Assembly (NCBI GenBank): GCA_949358305.1
Contig: OX442314.1
Location: 46,694,581-46,758,580 of the forward strand
DNA length: 64,000 nt
DNA from: Strigamia acuminata
Lineage: Eukaryota > Arthropoda > Chilopoda > Geophilomorpha > Linotaeniidae
Direction of reading: 5' to 3'
Part shown: positions 52,546 to 63,553 of the stretch, piece by piece
How positions within the stretch are numbered: position 1 is the stretch's first letter
How the letters are laid out: every line of letters begins with the position of its first letter
Notes under the pieces: model-generated
Databases searched by the model: none
What the model saw: only the letters and a program-made list of their open reading frames with translations
What the model was told of the DNA's origin: nothing
Position numbers and translations under genes: made by a program

Positions 52546-53010
52546 AAATTTAAAAACGTTCGTTTCGTTCATTCTGTATATTTTTCTCTGTTCCTTTTCA
52601 AACACTTTTATTTCTGATTAAATTTTTTAAAGTTTAAAAACAACCAACTTTCATTGTTCCATATGAATTCTAAGCATTCAAATGATTACACTTTACTGCA
52701 GGTGCTCAAATCGATCTATATGCAAAAATCAGTTTTAATGTTTAGGAAAAACAAAAGTTAAATTGTTGACACTAAATGCTACTTTGGGCAAAAAATTGAC
52801 CATTTGATTTGAAGAAGCGGATCATTTTACCAAATATTATTTAGAAATAGGCAATGGCCGGATCGTCCACCTCCATTCAAACACGCCTCGACTTTGTCCA
52901 AGCTAGGTGGCCGTGCTCGCTAATCCGTTTCTCCGTCCAAGCCACGCCTCATCGGATCAAACCATGTCCACAACCAAAGTGGCGACTTTATCGAAAAGTT
53001 GACGATCTCT
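52546..53010. other. Spacer after zinc-finger gene 3
   Basis: AT-rich to 52850, then a GC-richer possible 5' leader. No frame supported. Confidence 0.4.
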
Positions 53011-53580
53011 AGCGAGCAGTAAGACAGGCAGGACCCAACGGAGCACGAAGAAACCACTCTTAAATGACGCCTTTTGCATCGATCTTCAAAAAGGAAGCTA
53101 CATCGCCTCCCTTTATTCCATTGTAAGTGATCAACACTTGAAACAGGATTCAAATCACATTTAATTCATCGTAATGACTAATACAGCACTTCTCTGTTTC
53201 AGTTCGTGGCATTGTTTACAATCGCCTTGTCCATTTTCGACACATACTGCCTGGCCATGGCGGAGCCCGGTGACACATTTCGGTTACTATGTCATAAGTT
53301 TTGATTTTGTTTATTCCGGAAATGCACACGGTATGAAATGAATATTAATTAAAATGACCGATTTGTTGGTATTTGTATTTATTTATTTTTTGTTTGTTTT
53401 TTTTTGTTTTTAAATTGCAGTTCGGCGATTAGAAGACATGGCAAAATTAAAAGTGTGTAATATCGTACTTATTGCATTAGAAAATTACATTTCTGCTTTT
53501 GTTTACAGATGGGAACAATGAGCAGTTTGAACACGACTCACCACTCGATGCATTCTATGCACTCTATGCATTCATCTTGA
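53011..53580 (+). pseudogene. 3' part of a small membrane-protein-like gene, one frameshift
   Basis: Four splice-consistent exons: about 53013-53122 (acceptor TCTCTAG, donor GTAAGT), 53203-53330, 53421-53452 and 53509-53580. They encode CIDLQKGSYIASLYSI, then a hydrophobic segment FVALFTIALSIFDTYCLAMA and GYYVIS..., then a His/Ser/Met-rich tail ending HSMHSMHSS. The pattern resembles LAPTM-like lysosomal membrane proteins, weakly. Within exon 2 the frame breaks at GACACATTT, where two extra bases would restore the reading that continues into the later exons in correct phase. That suggests a real gene with a 2-bp deletion or sequencing error. The start is not identified. Confidence 0.4.
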
Positions 53581-53919
53581 TCGACAACTCCATCCAGCCA
53601 TTAAGGGATCAAATTCAATAGCTTGAATCTCAACACAAGTTTTATCACAAAAAGGATTCATCGGTTGTTATCCGTCCTCACATTGTACATTTGAGCTTAT
53701 TTTTTACGTTTATTACTTATTTTGTCATATTTTATGTCCGAACGATGGAAATTTACACATATTTACTTTTGATAAAAGCGACTTAACGCTAATTTAAGTG
53801 CGGTAAATTTTATATTTTTAATTGTAAGTCATTTAACAGATTTTGATTACGTACAATAACTGAAGCTTAAATGATCATGACAGCAGTTTTTGTAAATCAC
53901 CATTCATACTTTTATCCTG

Positions 53920-56900
53920 TTATGGAGTATTGATATTTCCAATCTCCTCGATCTTATTTTTTAATATTTCAAACCAATTTTCACCGGCTTTCATTCTAGA
54001 AAATTTTACGTCTAATTGAAACAAGCGTTCAAGCTTCAAATTCGTGTTTGGAGGCACTTGTGATGATATTAATGTATCAGGAAATTTATCGGCACTTGCC
54101 GTAGCTAAACAAATCTGAATTTTGCCACGGCTTCTAGAAAAAAAAAATATATATACCGGTATTATGAATAATTATGGCAGTGGCTACGTTCACGTCCGAC
54201 ATGAACGTATTATTTTCATGACGCTCTGTGATTAGCCAAGATCTATTCATGTCGGTTTGTTTCCTCAACGTAAGTTTTCTCAAATTTAATGTTTTCGAGG
54301 TTTTAGCTTCTTTTTTTCTTGCTATGCCCCCCCTTGACCCCCCCAGACCTAACCTTTCCCGTTTTTAGCAAAGTCGACAAAATGAGGATTTTCATCAATG
54401 TATTTCAATGCATCTCTCAACCAATCACAGCGCGTCATGAAAATAATACGTTCACGTCGGCCGTTGTATCAATAATTCGTTATATCGCGATTCGTTATAA
54501 AAAGTTTTGGCTGTATCAAAAAGTGATAATTATACCTCGTGTTTCCGTGTTTGTAATGGTAAGCAACGGCTGTTGCTGTGTGGGGACAGACACGATAAGA
54601 GTTTTCCTGCCAACATTTCAGCATTGTATTCTTTATTTCTTCGTCCAAGAAAGAATCGGCATTAGTAATCACTTCTTTTAACTGGCAGATACAAACAATT
54701 TAAATTGAAAAAAATAAAATGATGTATCATAAAGCTTCAAACAAACGCCCGGGCCTTTATTAATTTTCATTTTGAACCCCGACACTTATTCAAACCCCGT
54801 GATTTTTGCCTTTTTTGCCGGTGACCCCCGGCGCCAATTTGAAGCTTTACAGTACGATAACATTTAGTTGTAAAGGGTGTCCCAAAATTAACGCAAGATT
54901 TGAATTTGCTGCCATTTGTGCAGTAAATTGTTGGCAACCCTGAAACAACAATGATTTGGCAGCTGAGTGTTTAGGGTTCCTTCTGCCGAAATTGGATGAT
55001 ATTGATGTGGCCAATATGTGGTTTCAACAAGACGGTGCAAGAAAAAGGAGCCAATTCTGATCAACGAAACCGGTGATGTTTCCATGGTTGTATGGCTGCA
55101 CAAATGGCGGCAAATTCAAATCTTGCGTCAATTTCGGGACACCCTTTATATTCTACCTTATTTAAAATATTTTCTGGTAATATTACATTTCGATTATTAT
55201 CAAAATCAGCACCAAACGACTTGAGAATTTCTTCGTTCCCATTTGAAGCTAAATAAACCAGTCTTTCTAAGTTGTAAGGTGTCTAAAATGGATGATAATT
55301 TTGAAACAATTTCAAAATAAATTGAAAATCTACTTGAATATCCATTGCCGGAGCTAGAGTTTGAGCAGCTTTACTTCCCGCTTTTACTTCACCATATTTC
55401 AGAAATTCTGATACACATTTATTCGAGTTTGTGCAAGCAACTAATGTAATGGGTAGACCCATTTGATTCGCCAATAAACCAGCTTAAGAAAAGAAATTCA
55501 AAACAAAAATGAATTAAGGTGAATTTTGTTGATATTGTTTACCCGTAAGGTTTCCTGCTGCTCCAGAAGGTACAATCACCTCTAAACTTTCGTCTGAGCA
55601 TCCAAAAAGTCTGTGGATAATGAAGAAAAGTTTGAAGATAATTAAGTTCTAATACTTTGATTTAATTTTTTTTTTCAAATTTTTCTTCATTCCACAGACT
55701 TTTTGGACGCACCTTGATTGAAAATACACATAAAAGTAATGTGCAGTCTGAACAGCAATTCTGCACCAATTGATTGAATTCAAGCTAGAAATGTTGTGTT
55801 TTTCAACCAGTTTTAAATCGGCACAACATTTTTTGATCGGAACATCTAATTCATCGCTAGTTCCGTCAACTGTATAAAAAAAAATGTGTACTTAAACAAT
55901 TCACTTTTTTGATTAAAATTTCAATTTTTTGATTAAGATTTTAATTTTTTTGATTAAGATTTCAATTTTTTTGATTAAGATATCAATTTTTTGATTAAAA
56001 TTTCAATTTTTTGATCAAATTTCAATTTTTTGACCAAAATTTCAATTTTTTTGACCAAAATTTCAATTTTTTTGACCAAAGTTTCAATGTTTTGACCAAA
56101 ATTTCCATTTTTAGACCAAAATTTCAAATTTTTGATCTAAAGTATGAACCAATTAATTTTCACTCATTATACCTGCAAAACAATGGACATTGCTGTCTTT
56201 AATAGTTATCATTTGCAGTTCTTGGATTTTAGTGCAATAATCTTTTGGATACAATACTATTACATCGATCCCTTCCAAACCGCGAACACTGCTGATTGCT
56301 GCGCTTCCAGTATCTCCTGATGTTCCTAAAAGTTTGTTATAGTTGAAGAAATTAAAAAATTAATTAATTAATTAATTAATTAATCTCACCTACAAGAATA
56401 GTTGTACGTTTTTTATTTTTTCTCAAAAAGAATTCAAGTAATCTTCCAGTCACACTCAACGCCAAGTCCTTAAAAGCTAAAGTTTCCCCATGAAACAACT
56501 CAGCTAGAAACAAATCGCCCTTTAATTTAGCAATCCTGACAATAGGAAATTCAAATTGTGAATGTGCCTTATCCACAAGACCTAAACAAAATAAAATATT
56601 AAACAAAAATATAAATAAAATCATCCAGAACACAATTTACTGTCCAAATCTGTAGTGCAGATTTCGCATTCATCTATGAACAGTCTCAAAATAAATTTCA
56701 CAACATCTGAATATGAATAAGCCTGCATTTTATTCAGATTCTCTCTTGACAGACAAGGAATACTTTCTGGCATATATAAGCCTCCGTCTTTGGCGTAACC
56801 TGAAAACAAATTAGAGAGATTACATGATGGAAGTGTGACACAATCTAAATTAGTTTACCTCGGAATAAAACATCTTCAAAGCTCAGATCTTTCTCTAAAC

Positions 56901-56922
56901 CACGTGCACTGCGATATCTCAT
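53920..56922 (-). CDS. THNSL2: Threonine synthase-like 2
   Basis: Ten exons (56922-56859, 56799-56641, 56581-56390, 56325-56173, 55869-55713, ~55611-55544, 55482-55334, 55282-55157, 54681-54536, 54133-53920) sum to 475 codons plus stop with every phase matching. It is a PLP-dependent fold-type II enzyme: Lys of TLAFKDL (exon 3) is the cofactor Schiff base, SGDTGSAA (exons 3/4) the phosphate-binding loop, and PSGAAGN lies in exon 6. The animal enzyme is known as a phospholyase on O-phosphohomoserine and related substrates giving 2-oxobutyrate; animals do not make threonine. Most introns are 40-100 bp; intron 8 (54682-55156) holds a MITE, intron 4 a tandem array and intron 9 another MITE. Start at ATG 56922 (MRYRSARG). 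It shares a ~280-bp divergent promoter region with Polycomb. Confidence 0.93.
54195..54470. mobile_element. MITE in THNSL2 intron 9
   Basis: GAACGTATTATTTTCATGAC (54203-54222) recurs inverted at about 54432-54452, with the next GC.CTGTGATT..C also inverted. A further partial copy runs off the window at 63949-64000. Noncoding; family not recognised. Confidence 0.6.
54873..55146. mobile_element. MITE family M1 copy 2, with a mariner transposase remnant
   Basis: 274 bp, TA-flanked, ends AAGGGTGTCCCAAAATTAAC as in 42198-42476. Unlike copy 1 its centre keeps a short plus-strand reading LPKLDDIDVANMWFQQDGA, the signature around the second Asp of mariner-type transposases. It shows the family derives from a mariner-like element. 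It lies only 10 bp from THNSL2 exon 8. Confidence 0.85.
55905..56140 (-). repeat. Tandem array in THNSL2 intron 4
   Basis: About twelve copies of a ~19-21-bp unit, TTTTTTGATTAAAATTTCAA, drifting to TTTTTGACCAAAATTTCAA. Confidence 0.85.
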
Positions 56923-57200
56923 TTTAAGCTGAATCAATCAACTCATTTAATTGCTGATTTTCTCACCAGTGGTCAATCTTTGGCGCCATTTATTGCCCAA
57001 GATAGATGGAGCGATGTGATTGGCAAACTGTGAGAAGAGCCGTGATTTGATTTTGTGACTACCAATCAAAACGCGTCGCATCGCTCTCTCGTGGCCATCG
57101 CAGTCATTACTCAGTAGCTTCGAGTTGCTGTAGCATTCCACCACTGTCGCTCACACAAACAAACTCCAAACTGGCGCATCAGGACAGTAAACATAGCGCC
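56923..57200. promoter_or_regulatory. Divergent promoter region, THNSL2 and Polycomb
   Basis: Only 278 bp separate the two start codons, which point outwards. No TATA box is obvious. GC-rich relative to surroundings, fitting housekeeping-type start sites. Confidence 0.5.
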
Positions 57201-58947
57201 ATGGAGCTGACCATGGTCGGCGAGCGGGTGTTCGCCGCCGAATGCATCCAAAAGAAGCGCATTCGCAAGGTAAATGCTCAAATGAATATCAAACAAAACA
57301 TTGTTGACAATTTCTTTGTAGGGCCAGGTGGAGTACTTTGTCAAGTGGAAAGGTTGGAGCCCAAAGTGAGTAGTGTGGCCATTCCCGGCCTTTGATTCGT
57401 CGATGTGTTGTGCGTGGGTTAGTGACAGTGTGTTGTGTCAACAGGTACAACACTTGGGAACCCGAGGAGAACATTTTGGACGCGCGACTGCTGGAAGCAT
57501 TCGAGGCCAGGTAGGGAGAACGAGCCGGTTCGCGGCGAGTGACGTCATTTGTTATTCTCGTTATTGCGATGTTGGGAGAATGTGTGACGTCATTGATACG
57601 ATTTTTTGGTTTTGTATATATTTTGTATTAATTTTGTTTTTGGTTTCAGTCAGAGGGATCGGGATCACACTGATAAGAGAAGAGGGCCGAAACCACGGAA
57701 GGAAAAAGCGATGGTGAAGATTTGTTATGATATTGGGGATCCAATTTCAGTTGATCGGTTTAGGGAACAGAAAAATGAAATTGAGATTAGGGTAGCACCG
57801 AATATTCGGTTTATATTCGGGTATTCGGACTATTCGGCCTAAAAACCGAATATTATGTATTCGGTCGAATATCAACCTGTTATTCGTCCGAATACATAAT
57901 AATAATTAAAATTATTTGAATTTTGCAGTGAAACAACTTCACATTTATAGGTCAAAATTGCATTTTTTAAACAAAAAAATTTAATTTTTACTATTAGATT
58001 GCAATTATTACCTAAAAAACAGATTTTACAATAAAAATTTAATATTTATTTTAAAAATGATATTTTAAAGCTACAATATTTTATACGTTTTTGACAAATT
58101 TAATGTTCCCTTGTTCAAGGAACCAATTGCGGAGCAACCGGAACCGGCTAAAATTGACTTGAAAGCGGAAGAAATGCCAATAGTGGAAGAAAAGCAAACA
58201 AAACCCAGTGAGACTCCAACCACATCTACGCAAGTAGAAACAGTCCAGAAGCAGAAGGAAGAGAAACCAGCAGCGGTGACACCGGCTCGAAAAGAAGCCA
58301 CGAAACGAAAAGCCGAGAAGGATACCGTCCAACAGGCTGAACCAAAAACCCAATCACCGCCCAAGAAAATGAGTAAATTAGCGCCAACAGAAGAAACTAG
58401 ACGACCTTTAAAAGAGAAAAAAAGCAAAGAAGGGGCAAAGGCACCTTTGATCGACTCCCACTCACCGGCACCGCTTCTAGTGAGGCCCCAATGTGCGTCC
58501 CCGCCACCGACTCCATGTCCCGTACCTGTAACACCTTTGCCTAATAAAGACTCCAGTTCAAAGCCGACGGAGGACGAATCAACGAATCAACCGAGGCCGA
58601 TTTCGCCCAAGGAATCCAACGAAAAGCAACCGGTTGAAAATGTTTGTGTGACGTCTACGGACAGCTTGGATGTCGTGAAACAAAATGGGGTCAGTGAGCA
58701 CGCTGAAAGTTCAACTTTGAAAGACGAGTCCGTTTCGGAGCCTCCGAGTTCACCCGAAGTGTCTTTGCCGTCCGAATATTGGGTCGAACAAAACCCGTTG
58801 GTCGATCAGATTTTTATCACCGACGTGACGACTAACTTGGTGACGGTCACTGTTCGCGAGTGCAAGATGCGGTTGGGGTTTTTCAGGAACGACGATGAGG
58901 TGGACAAGAAACTGGTAGACAAAGAGGAAAAACAAGGCTCTCAATAA
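57201..58947 (+). CDS. Pc: Polycomb (CBX-type chromodomain protein)
   Basis: Five exons (57201-57269, 57322-57365, 57445-57510, 57650-57791, 58120-58947) give 382 residues, all phases matching. An N-terminal chromodomain, about residues 8-60 ([40 protein letters not shown]), has the aromatic cage Phe/Trp/Trp expected for H3K27me3 binding. A basic [10 protein letters not shown] follows; the middle is a disordered Lys/Glu/Pro/Ser tract; the C-terminus has the repressor box [14 protein letters not shown]...LGFF that binds the RING subunit of PRC1. Length is close to the fly protein. Acts in nuclear PRC1 to maintain silencing of developmental genes. Intron 4 contains an ATTCGG-rich repeat. Confidence 0.95.
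57792..58119 (+). repeat. Pc intron 4 with ATTCGG-rich repeat
   Basis: CCGAATA/TATTCGG hexamers recur about ten times at 57797-57900, partly palindromic, then AT-rich sequence. Noncoding. Confidence 0.55.
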
Positions 58948-59149
58948 TGGTTTCTTTCTGTTGATTTTCTAAATGTATTTATTTATTTCTTTAGAGCACG
59001 GTTTGGTTTTAGCACGTATCTGGTCAAATCAAGTTACACGAATTAATTGCAAATGGCTCGTTCAAAGCGTTGATTTAGCTGCATTTGAAATGTCGTTTAG
59101 ACCAGGGCTTCGGTAAACAAATATATTGCAAATTCCGATATATCGTTTA

Positions 59150-59464
59150 TGCTGGGCGCGCACATACTGCGATTTTGCATTGCGGCACAATCGCATTGCC
59201 ATTGCACATGCTCAGATGATGTCATTTCCTTCGCGTCGGTTGGAAATGTGCTTTTGAAAATAGTACTTGGGACAAGTACTATTTCGCCCGCGATTCATGT
59301 CGCAGCCAATCCGTGAGCTGTGTGAAATGAAGGAATGACGTCATAACCTTGAAATCGTGAAGTTGGAATAGCTATATGTGTGTAGCATTGCACGCGATTC
59401 ACAGGGCGATTTCACTTGCGAAATCGCGAAGCGATGCTACATCGCGGTATGTGTGCGCCCAGCA
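59150..59464. mobile_element. MITE with TGCTGGGCGCGCACATAC ends
   Basis: 315 bp; the first ~24 bp recur inverted at the end (GTATGTGTGCGCCCAGCA) with one difference. The central part is rich in GCGAT/ATCGC motifs and also partly self-complementary. No protein. Confidence 0.75.
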
Positions 59465-59512
59465 TAACGATATCTCATTGCGATACGCATATGCGATACA
59501 GAAATTCACAAA

Positions 59513-59777
59513 TACTACGTTTACATGTACCAAGTATTTTGAGTGGTGAATAATTAGAGTGGCGAAAAAATCAAATTGTTGTGTTTACATGCAGAAAATA
59601 ATTCGTGATCACTTTCGGTTTTCGACCAATGGGAAGTGCCGGAAGCGTTGCGTGCATGCACATTAAACAACCTTCTGCGGGGGATTATTCACTACTCGAA
59701 TAATCCTTTTTATCCCTGTTTTGTGCACACGGAATATTTCATCTCGCTCGAAATATTCCGTGCATGTAAACATAGTA
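59513..59777. mobile_element. MITE with TACTACGTTTACATG ends
   Basis: TACTACGTTTACATG at 59513 and CATGTAAACATAGTA at 59763-59777, one mismatch. The interior contains GGAATATTTC...GAAATATTCC, another palindrome. Noncoding. Confidence 0.6.
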
Positions 59778-60461
59778 AAAGTGGCTTAATGAAGATAATA
59801 CGGACTAAAAGATTTTTTGCGTGCAGCTAATGTTCAAAGTTAATTATTTAAACAGGTTGGACGCTAATGGCTCTGTCAATTCAATGGTTGATATGACTAA
59901 AATTAAGTATCTCTAAAGGAAGGGTTGATAGTGGTAAATAATTGACAGCGGTGAAATTATGGATTAATGTACCCAAATTTTGATAAAAGATTTTACGAAA
60001 TTCGAAGAATTCTTTTTTTTACAGATTAGTTTTCTCTTGGATATTGACAAATTTTTTGATGAATTTTGACGAATTTTTGATGAATCTCGACAAATTTTTG
60101 ATAAAGTTTGACAAATTTGAGAAAACTAATTTTCCCAACACAAAAACTTTGAACGAGCCAAAATTTTTCAAGAAAACAGAAATTTTGTGCACTTACACTT
60201 TTAATTTTTATTTAGCTTATTTGCTAGTCAACATAGCGATGCAGGATAATTATATCGAAACCTGTGCTTAATCTATGAGGGTAATTAATTATATTCCAGT
60301 TATTTTATTTGTTACATTAAAATTTTTTTTTTCTTTTCCTGTTTGATTTTCAAACCGTTCTTGTAAAACATGAAATCACTGGATCAAAAATTGAGAGATG
60401 AAAAATAAATTTTAAATTTGTATTCGCCTACAATTTGACTCTCTTATTAATTGTCGTGTTA

Positions 60462-60646
60462 CAGTCGAAACTCTTTATAACGAATTGCGATATAACGAAT
60501 TATTGATAAAACGAATACCTAAAAATGGCTGGTTTGGTTGGCTGGCCATAGAACACCATGTTGAAAAAAAATCGATATAACGAATTCTCGTTATAACAAA
60601 TAGATTTTTCGGGTCCCTTGCGATTCGTTATAAAGAGTTTTGACTG
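60462..60646. mobile_element. Pogo/Tigger-type MITE
   Basis: 185 bp with 26-bp inverted ends CAGTCGAAACTCTTTATAAC / GTTATAAAGAGTTTTGACTG, the CAGT...AACTC form typical of pogo-Tigger elements. Internal GATATAACGAAT motifs are also inverted. The expected TA is present at the left (60460-60461) but reads CA at the right. Confidence 0.75.
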
Positions 60647-60865
60647 CAATTGTAAAGCACGACCTCATCACCGATCGTCGTCCCCAAGTCTTTTAAAATT
60701 GCTTTTGTCCAGGTCAAGTCCTTAATCGCGTCCAAGATCGCGTCAAGTTCACTTTTGCATGACGACTCAGCTACATCGCCTTGCTTTCTGCACCTCCAGT
60801 TGATCAGCGATTCCCCATTCTTAATCACAAATCCCACGCTAGGACAAATCCTAGAACAAATCCTC
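60647..60865 (-). pseudogene. Copia RNase H fragment
   Basis: Minus-strand frame with FVIKNGESLINWRCRKQGDVA followed by SSCKSELDAILDAIKDLTW, matching the SRKQ...SS(T)EAEY...W pattern of Ty1/Copia RNase H. The frame opens and closes without flanking pol and the Glu of the EAEY motif is altered. A dead fragment immediately 3' of PLRG1, not part of it. Confidence 0.7.
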
Positions 60866-60941
60866 CACAAGAAAGCTTTGATGGCTACAATTTGTATTAA
60901 AAAAAAAACAACATTTTATTCGGTACAAATTCAATCTCGTT

Positions 60942-63553
60942 TTAATATCGCCTCCTTTTAAAAATCTCCGGCTTCCAATTGATCGGATGTGAATCTTCGG
61001 TCTGAAAAATAAATAAAACATCAATAAAGTTCGAAACCGCTCAAAACGATCAATTTCCTTCCGCCTTACCGCCGTTTCGTCCTCTCTGTAGATCTTAATA
61101 GTCTTATCTGCCTCGGTCGTAATCAAACGCGTCCCACTGTGATCAAAAACGCACGAAAAAATCCCCGCCTCGCTCTCGATCGAACCCGGTTGCACGGGAG
61201 CCTGCACCCGTTGGAAATTGTAACCGGTCTTCCAGTCCCACAAAAATAACGTCCCATTATCACCTAAAATAAAATTTAAAAAAAAAATTTTTATTTAATC
61301 AAATTAATTAATTTTTTTCTTATCAAAATTCACCTCCCGACACAAAAACGCCGTCCGAATTGACCGCTAAGCAGTTGATAATGGCGTTGTGGCCCGACAG
61401 ATTCTGAACGAATTTCCCATCCGGACACTTCCACTGTTTAATGTTGTCTGGCGACCCTGACGCAAACATGTATCTGCAAAAACATATTCATTAACACTAG
61501 AACTAGGGTTTCTGTTTTCCCGCCCTTTTCCGGTTCCCGGTTCCAAAATGGCCGGTACTCCCGGGAAATCGCTACTTCCGGGACTATAAAAATGTCAGAC
61601 GATTTTCGTCAAAAATGGCCATTTTTAGCCATTTTCATGTTAAAAATTGCTGTTGTTTGTCAAAATGACCATTTTTAGCCATTTTTCATAGTAAAAATGG
61701 CCGTTTTTCATCATTGAAACGTTAAAAAATGTAACGTTTTAATGAAGTTTTGATGGAACCGGTAATTTTTGAAATTTCCCGGTTCCAGGTACCGAGATTT
61801 AGTATTTAGTAATTACAGTTTCGGATGGACGGCCAATGTGCGCACACTTTTCTTGTGGTTCGTCAACGACGCGAGCGACTTGCCGGCCGCCAAATCCCAC
61901 AAGCGAATCGTGCAGTCGTGACTTCCGGTTATGATCTACATCGAATCAAAAAAGAATTTAAAAAATCTATCAATATTTTCAATCAATCAATATATCCTTC
62001 ACCTGTGGTTCTGACGACTGGCACACGACTTGTGACACCGTATTCGTGTGTCCACTCAACGTGTGTATGTTCGCTTTGCTCCGCATGTCCCAAACTCTCG
62101 CCGTGGAATCCCGGCCGCACGTGATGAGCACGTCAATGGTCGGATGCAGCGCCAAGCTGTAAACGGCGCTCAAATGGCCGTGGTAATGTCGGATAACCTT
62201 AAATTTAGTCATTTAATTATTTTTAAATTCGTTTTTGAATAGAATCGATCGTTTACCTTGTTGTATTCGAGGTCCCAGCACTTGACCTGCTTGTCTTCTC
62301 CGCACGAAAACAAATATGGCTGCCGACTGCTCACCGCTAGGCCCCGCACGGCGCTGATGTGTCCCGTCAACGACAGTTTTAATTTACCGCTCGCCAAGTC
62401 CCAAATCTAAATTTTTTATTCAATTTTTATGAATTAAAAATCCTATTTTAACACTATTTAATTTACCTTTATGACCCGATCGGCCGAACCCGTGGCGAAC
62501 CATTGGTTGCCTGGCTCGACCGTGACGCTTCGCACCCAACCAAGATGGCCGCTGATAACTCGGAATAATTTCCACGGCGGATGCCACTTGGGTTTGGGCA
62601 TGGAGGACGACCGGCGGGGAAGAAGACTTTGCGATTGCTGCAGCGGGACCAAAGCCTGGGACGAATAGAAAACGATTATTAGTGTTATTTGATTGAATTT
62701 ACGGTAGAAAGCCGATTATCCGAAATAATTGAGCACGCTGGTGTTCATAAAACCGATTTGTTCGCATAATCAGACACTAAAAAAGGTCGGATAAAAGGAG
62801 CTGCATTCAAAAACTAAAATATTTTGTGTTTTACTTCGATTTTAAACCAAAAATGACATCATATCCTGTTTAAACCCACGTTAAAACTTAAAATACACTT
62901 AAACTAAAATTGTTATTTTAATTTTTGAATGCAGCTGCTGTAATTGAATTGAACGAGCATTTTGTTTGCGCTCACTTTCGTCGTTTCCTCGGGTGGTTCG
63001 TAACGAACGGTCATTTCCATTCCGGTGCTGCTGAAATAAAACGAAAAAATAAGGAAAAAAATTAGTTAAAATTAAATCCGACTTTTTAGAATAGTTTATC
63101 CAACAACTCACTCCATATTTTGACTTGTCGGTTCGAGATCAGTGTGCCCCGGTGCGATGGCGACATCTATGAATAAGAAATTGGTGATAAAAATACAGTT
63201 TTGTTTGTCATTAATTTCTATATTTTATATTTCATACTTTCTTCGTCCATGTCCATGTGATTCGGCTTTTTGTGGTGGTTCACTAAATTCACGACCGATT
63301 GGTATTCGTCTCGTTTTTTGATCGCCATTTTCATTTCTTCCCTGAAAATTAAGTGGATTTATTGATCCATCGGTTTAGAATAAAAGGAAATGTCGAATGT
63401 TTGAATTGTGATCCGTTTTGCTTACGCTTTTTCGTCCATTGCCGGCGGATTCGCTTGGTCCGATAGGAACATGTCGTGGGTTCGTTTCAAAGAGCGAAAC
63501 ACCAACGTGTGGACCGAGTGCTTTTGCACATCTTGCGGGACAATCAGTTCCAT
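60942..63553 (-). CDS. PLRG1: Pleiotropic regulator 1 (WD40 splicing factor)
   Basis: Eleven exons (63553-63426, 63341-63238, 63166-63112, 63030-62976, 62655-62467, 62406-62257, 62197-62003, 61935-61817, 61473-61334, 61263-61070, 61001-60942) total 462 codons plus stop with all phases matching; the fly orthologue is Tango4. The N-terminus reads [19 protein letters not shown], characteristic of PLRG1. Seven WD40 repeats follow from [17 protein letters not shown] through [29 protein letters not shown] and [18 protein letters not shown] to [25 protein letters not shown]. The tail TEDSHPI(N)[11 protein letters not shown] is the conserved C-terminus. It is a core subunit of the Prp19/CDC5L complex acting in the activated spliceosome. 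Introns are mostly 59-84 bp; those at 62656-62975 and 61474-61816 are longer and repeat-containing. Confidence 0.95.
61500..61800. repeat. Repeat-rich insert in a PLRG1 intron
   Basis: GGAACCGG/CCGGTTCC motifs face each other near the two ends, and AAAAATGGCCATTTTT-type palindromes repeat four times between. Probably a small non-autonomous element; boundaries uncertain. Confidence 0.4.

Larger units (their letters stand above)
58948..60460. other. Spacer with MITEs and a short array
   Basis: No gene seen. Contains two inverted-end elements (listed separately) and, at 60042-60125, a run of a ~20-bp unit around GACAAATTTTTGATGAATTT. Confidence 0.5.

Noticed and set aside
57606-57842. Readthrough of Pc exon 4 into the ATTCGG repeat as an alternative C-terminus
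   Set aside because: The exon ends at a donor (AGG then GTAGCA) whose phase matches exon 5; the downstream reading is simple repeat sequence.
60628-60870. Extra 3' exon of PLRG1
   Set aside because: PLRG1 already ends with its conserved C-terminus and a stop at 60942; this frame reads as Copia RNase H.
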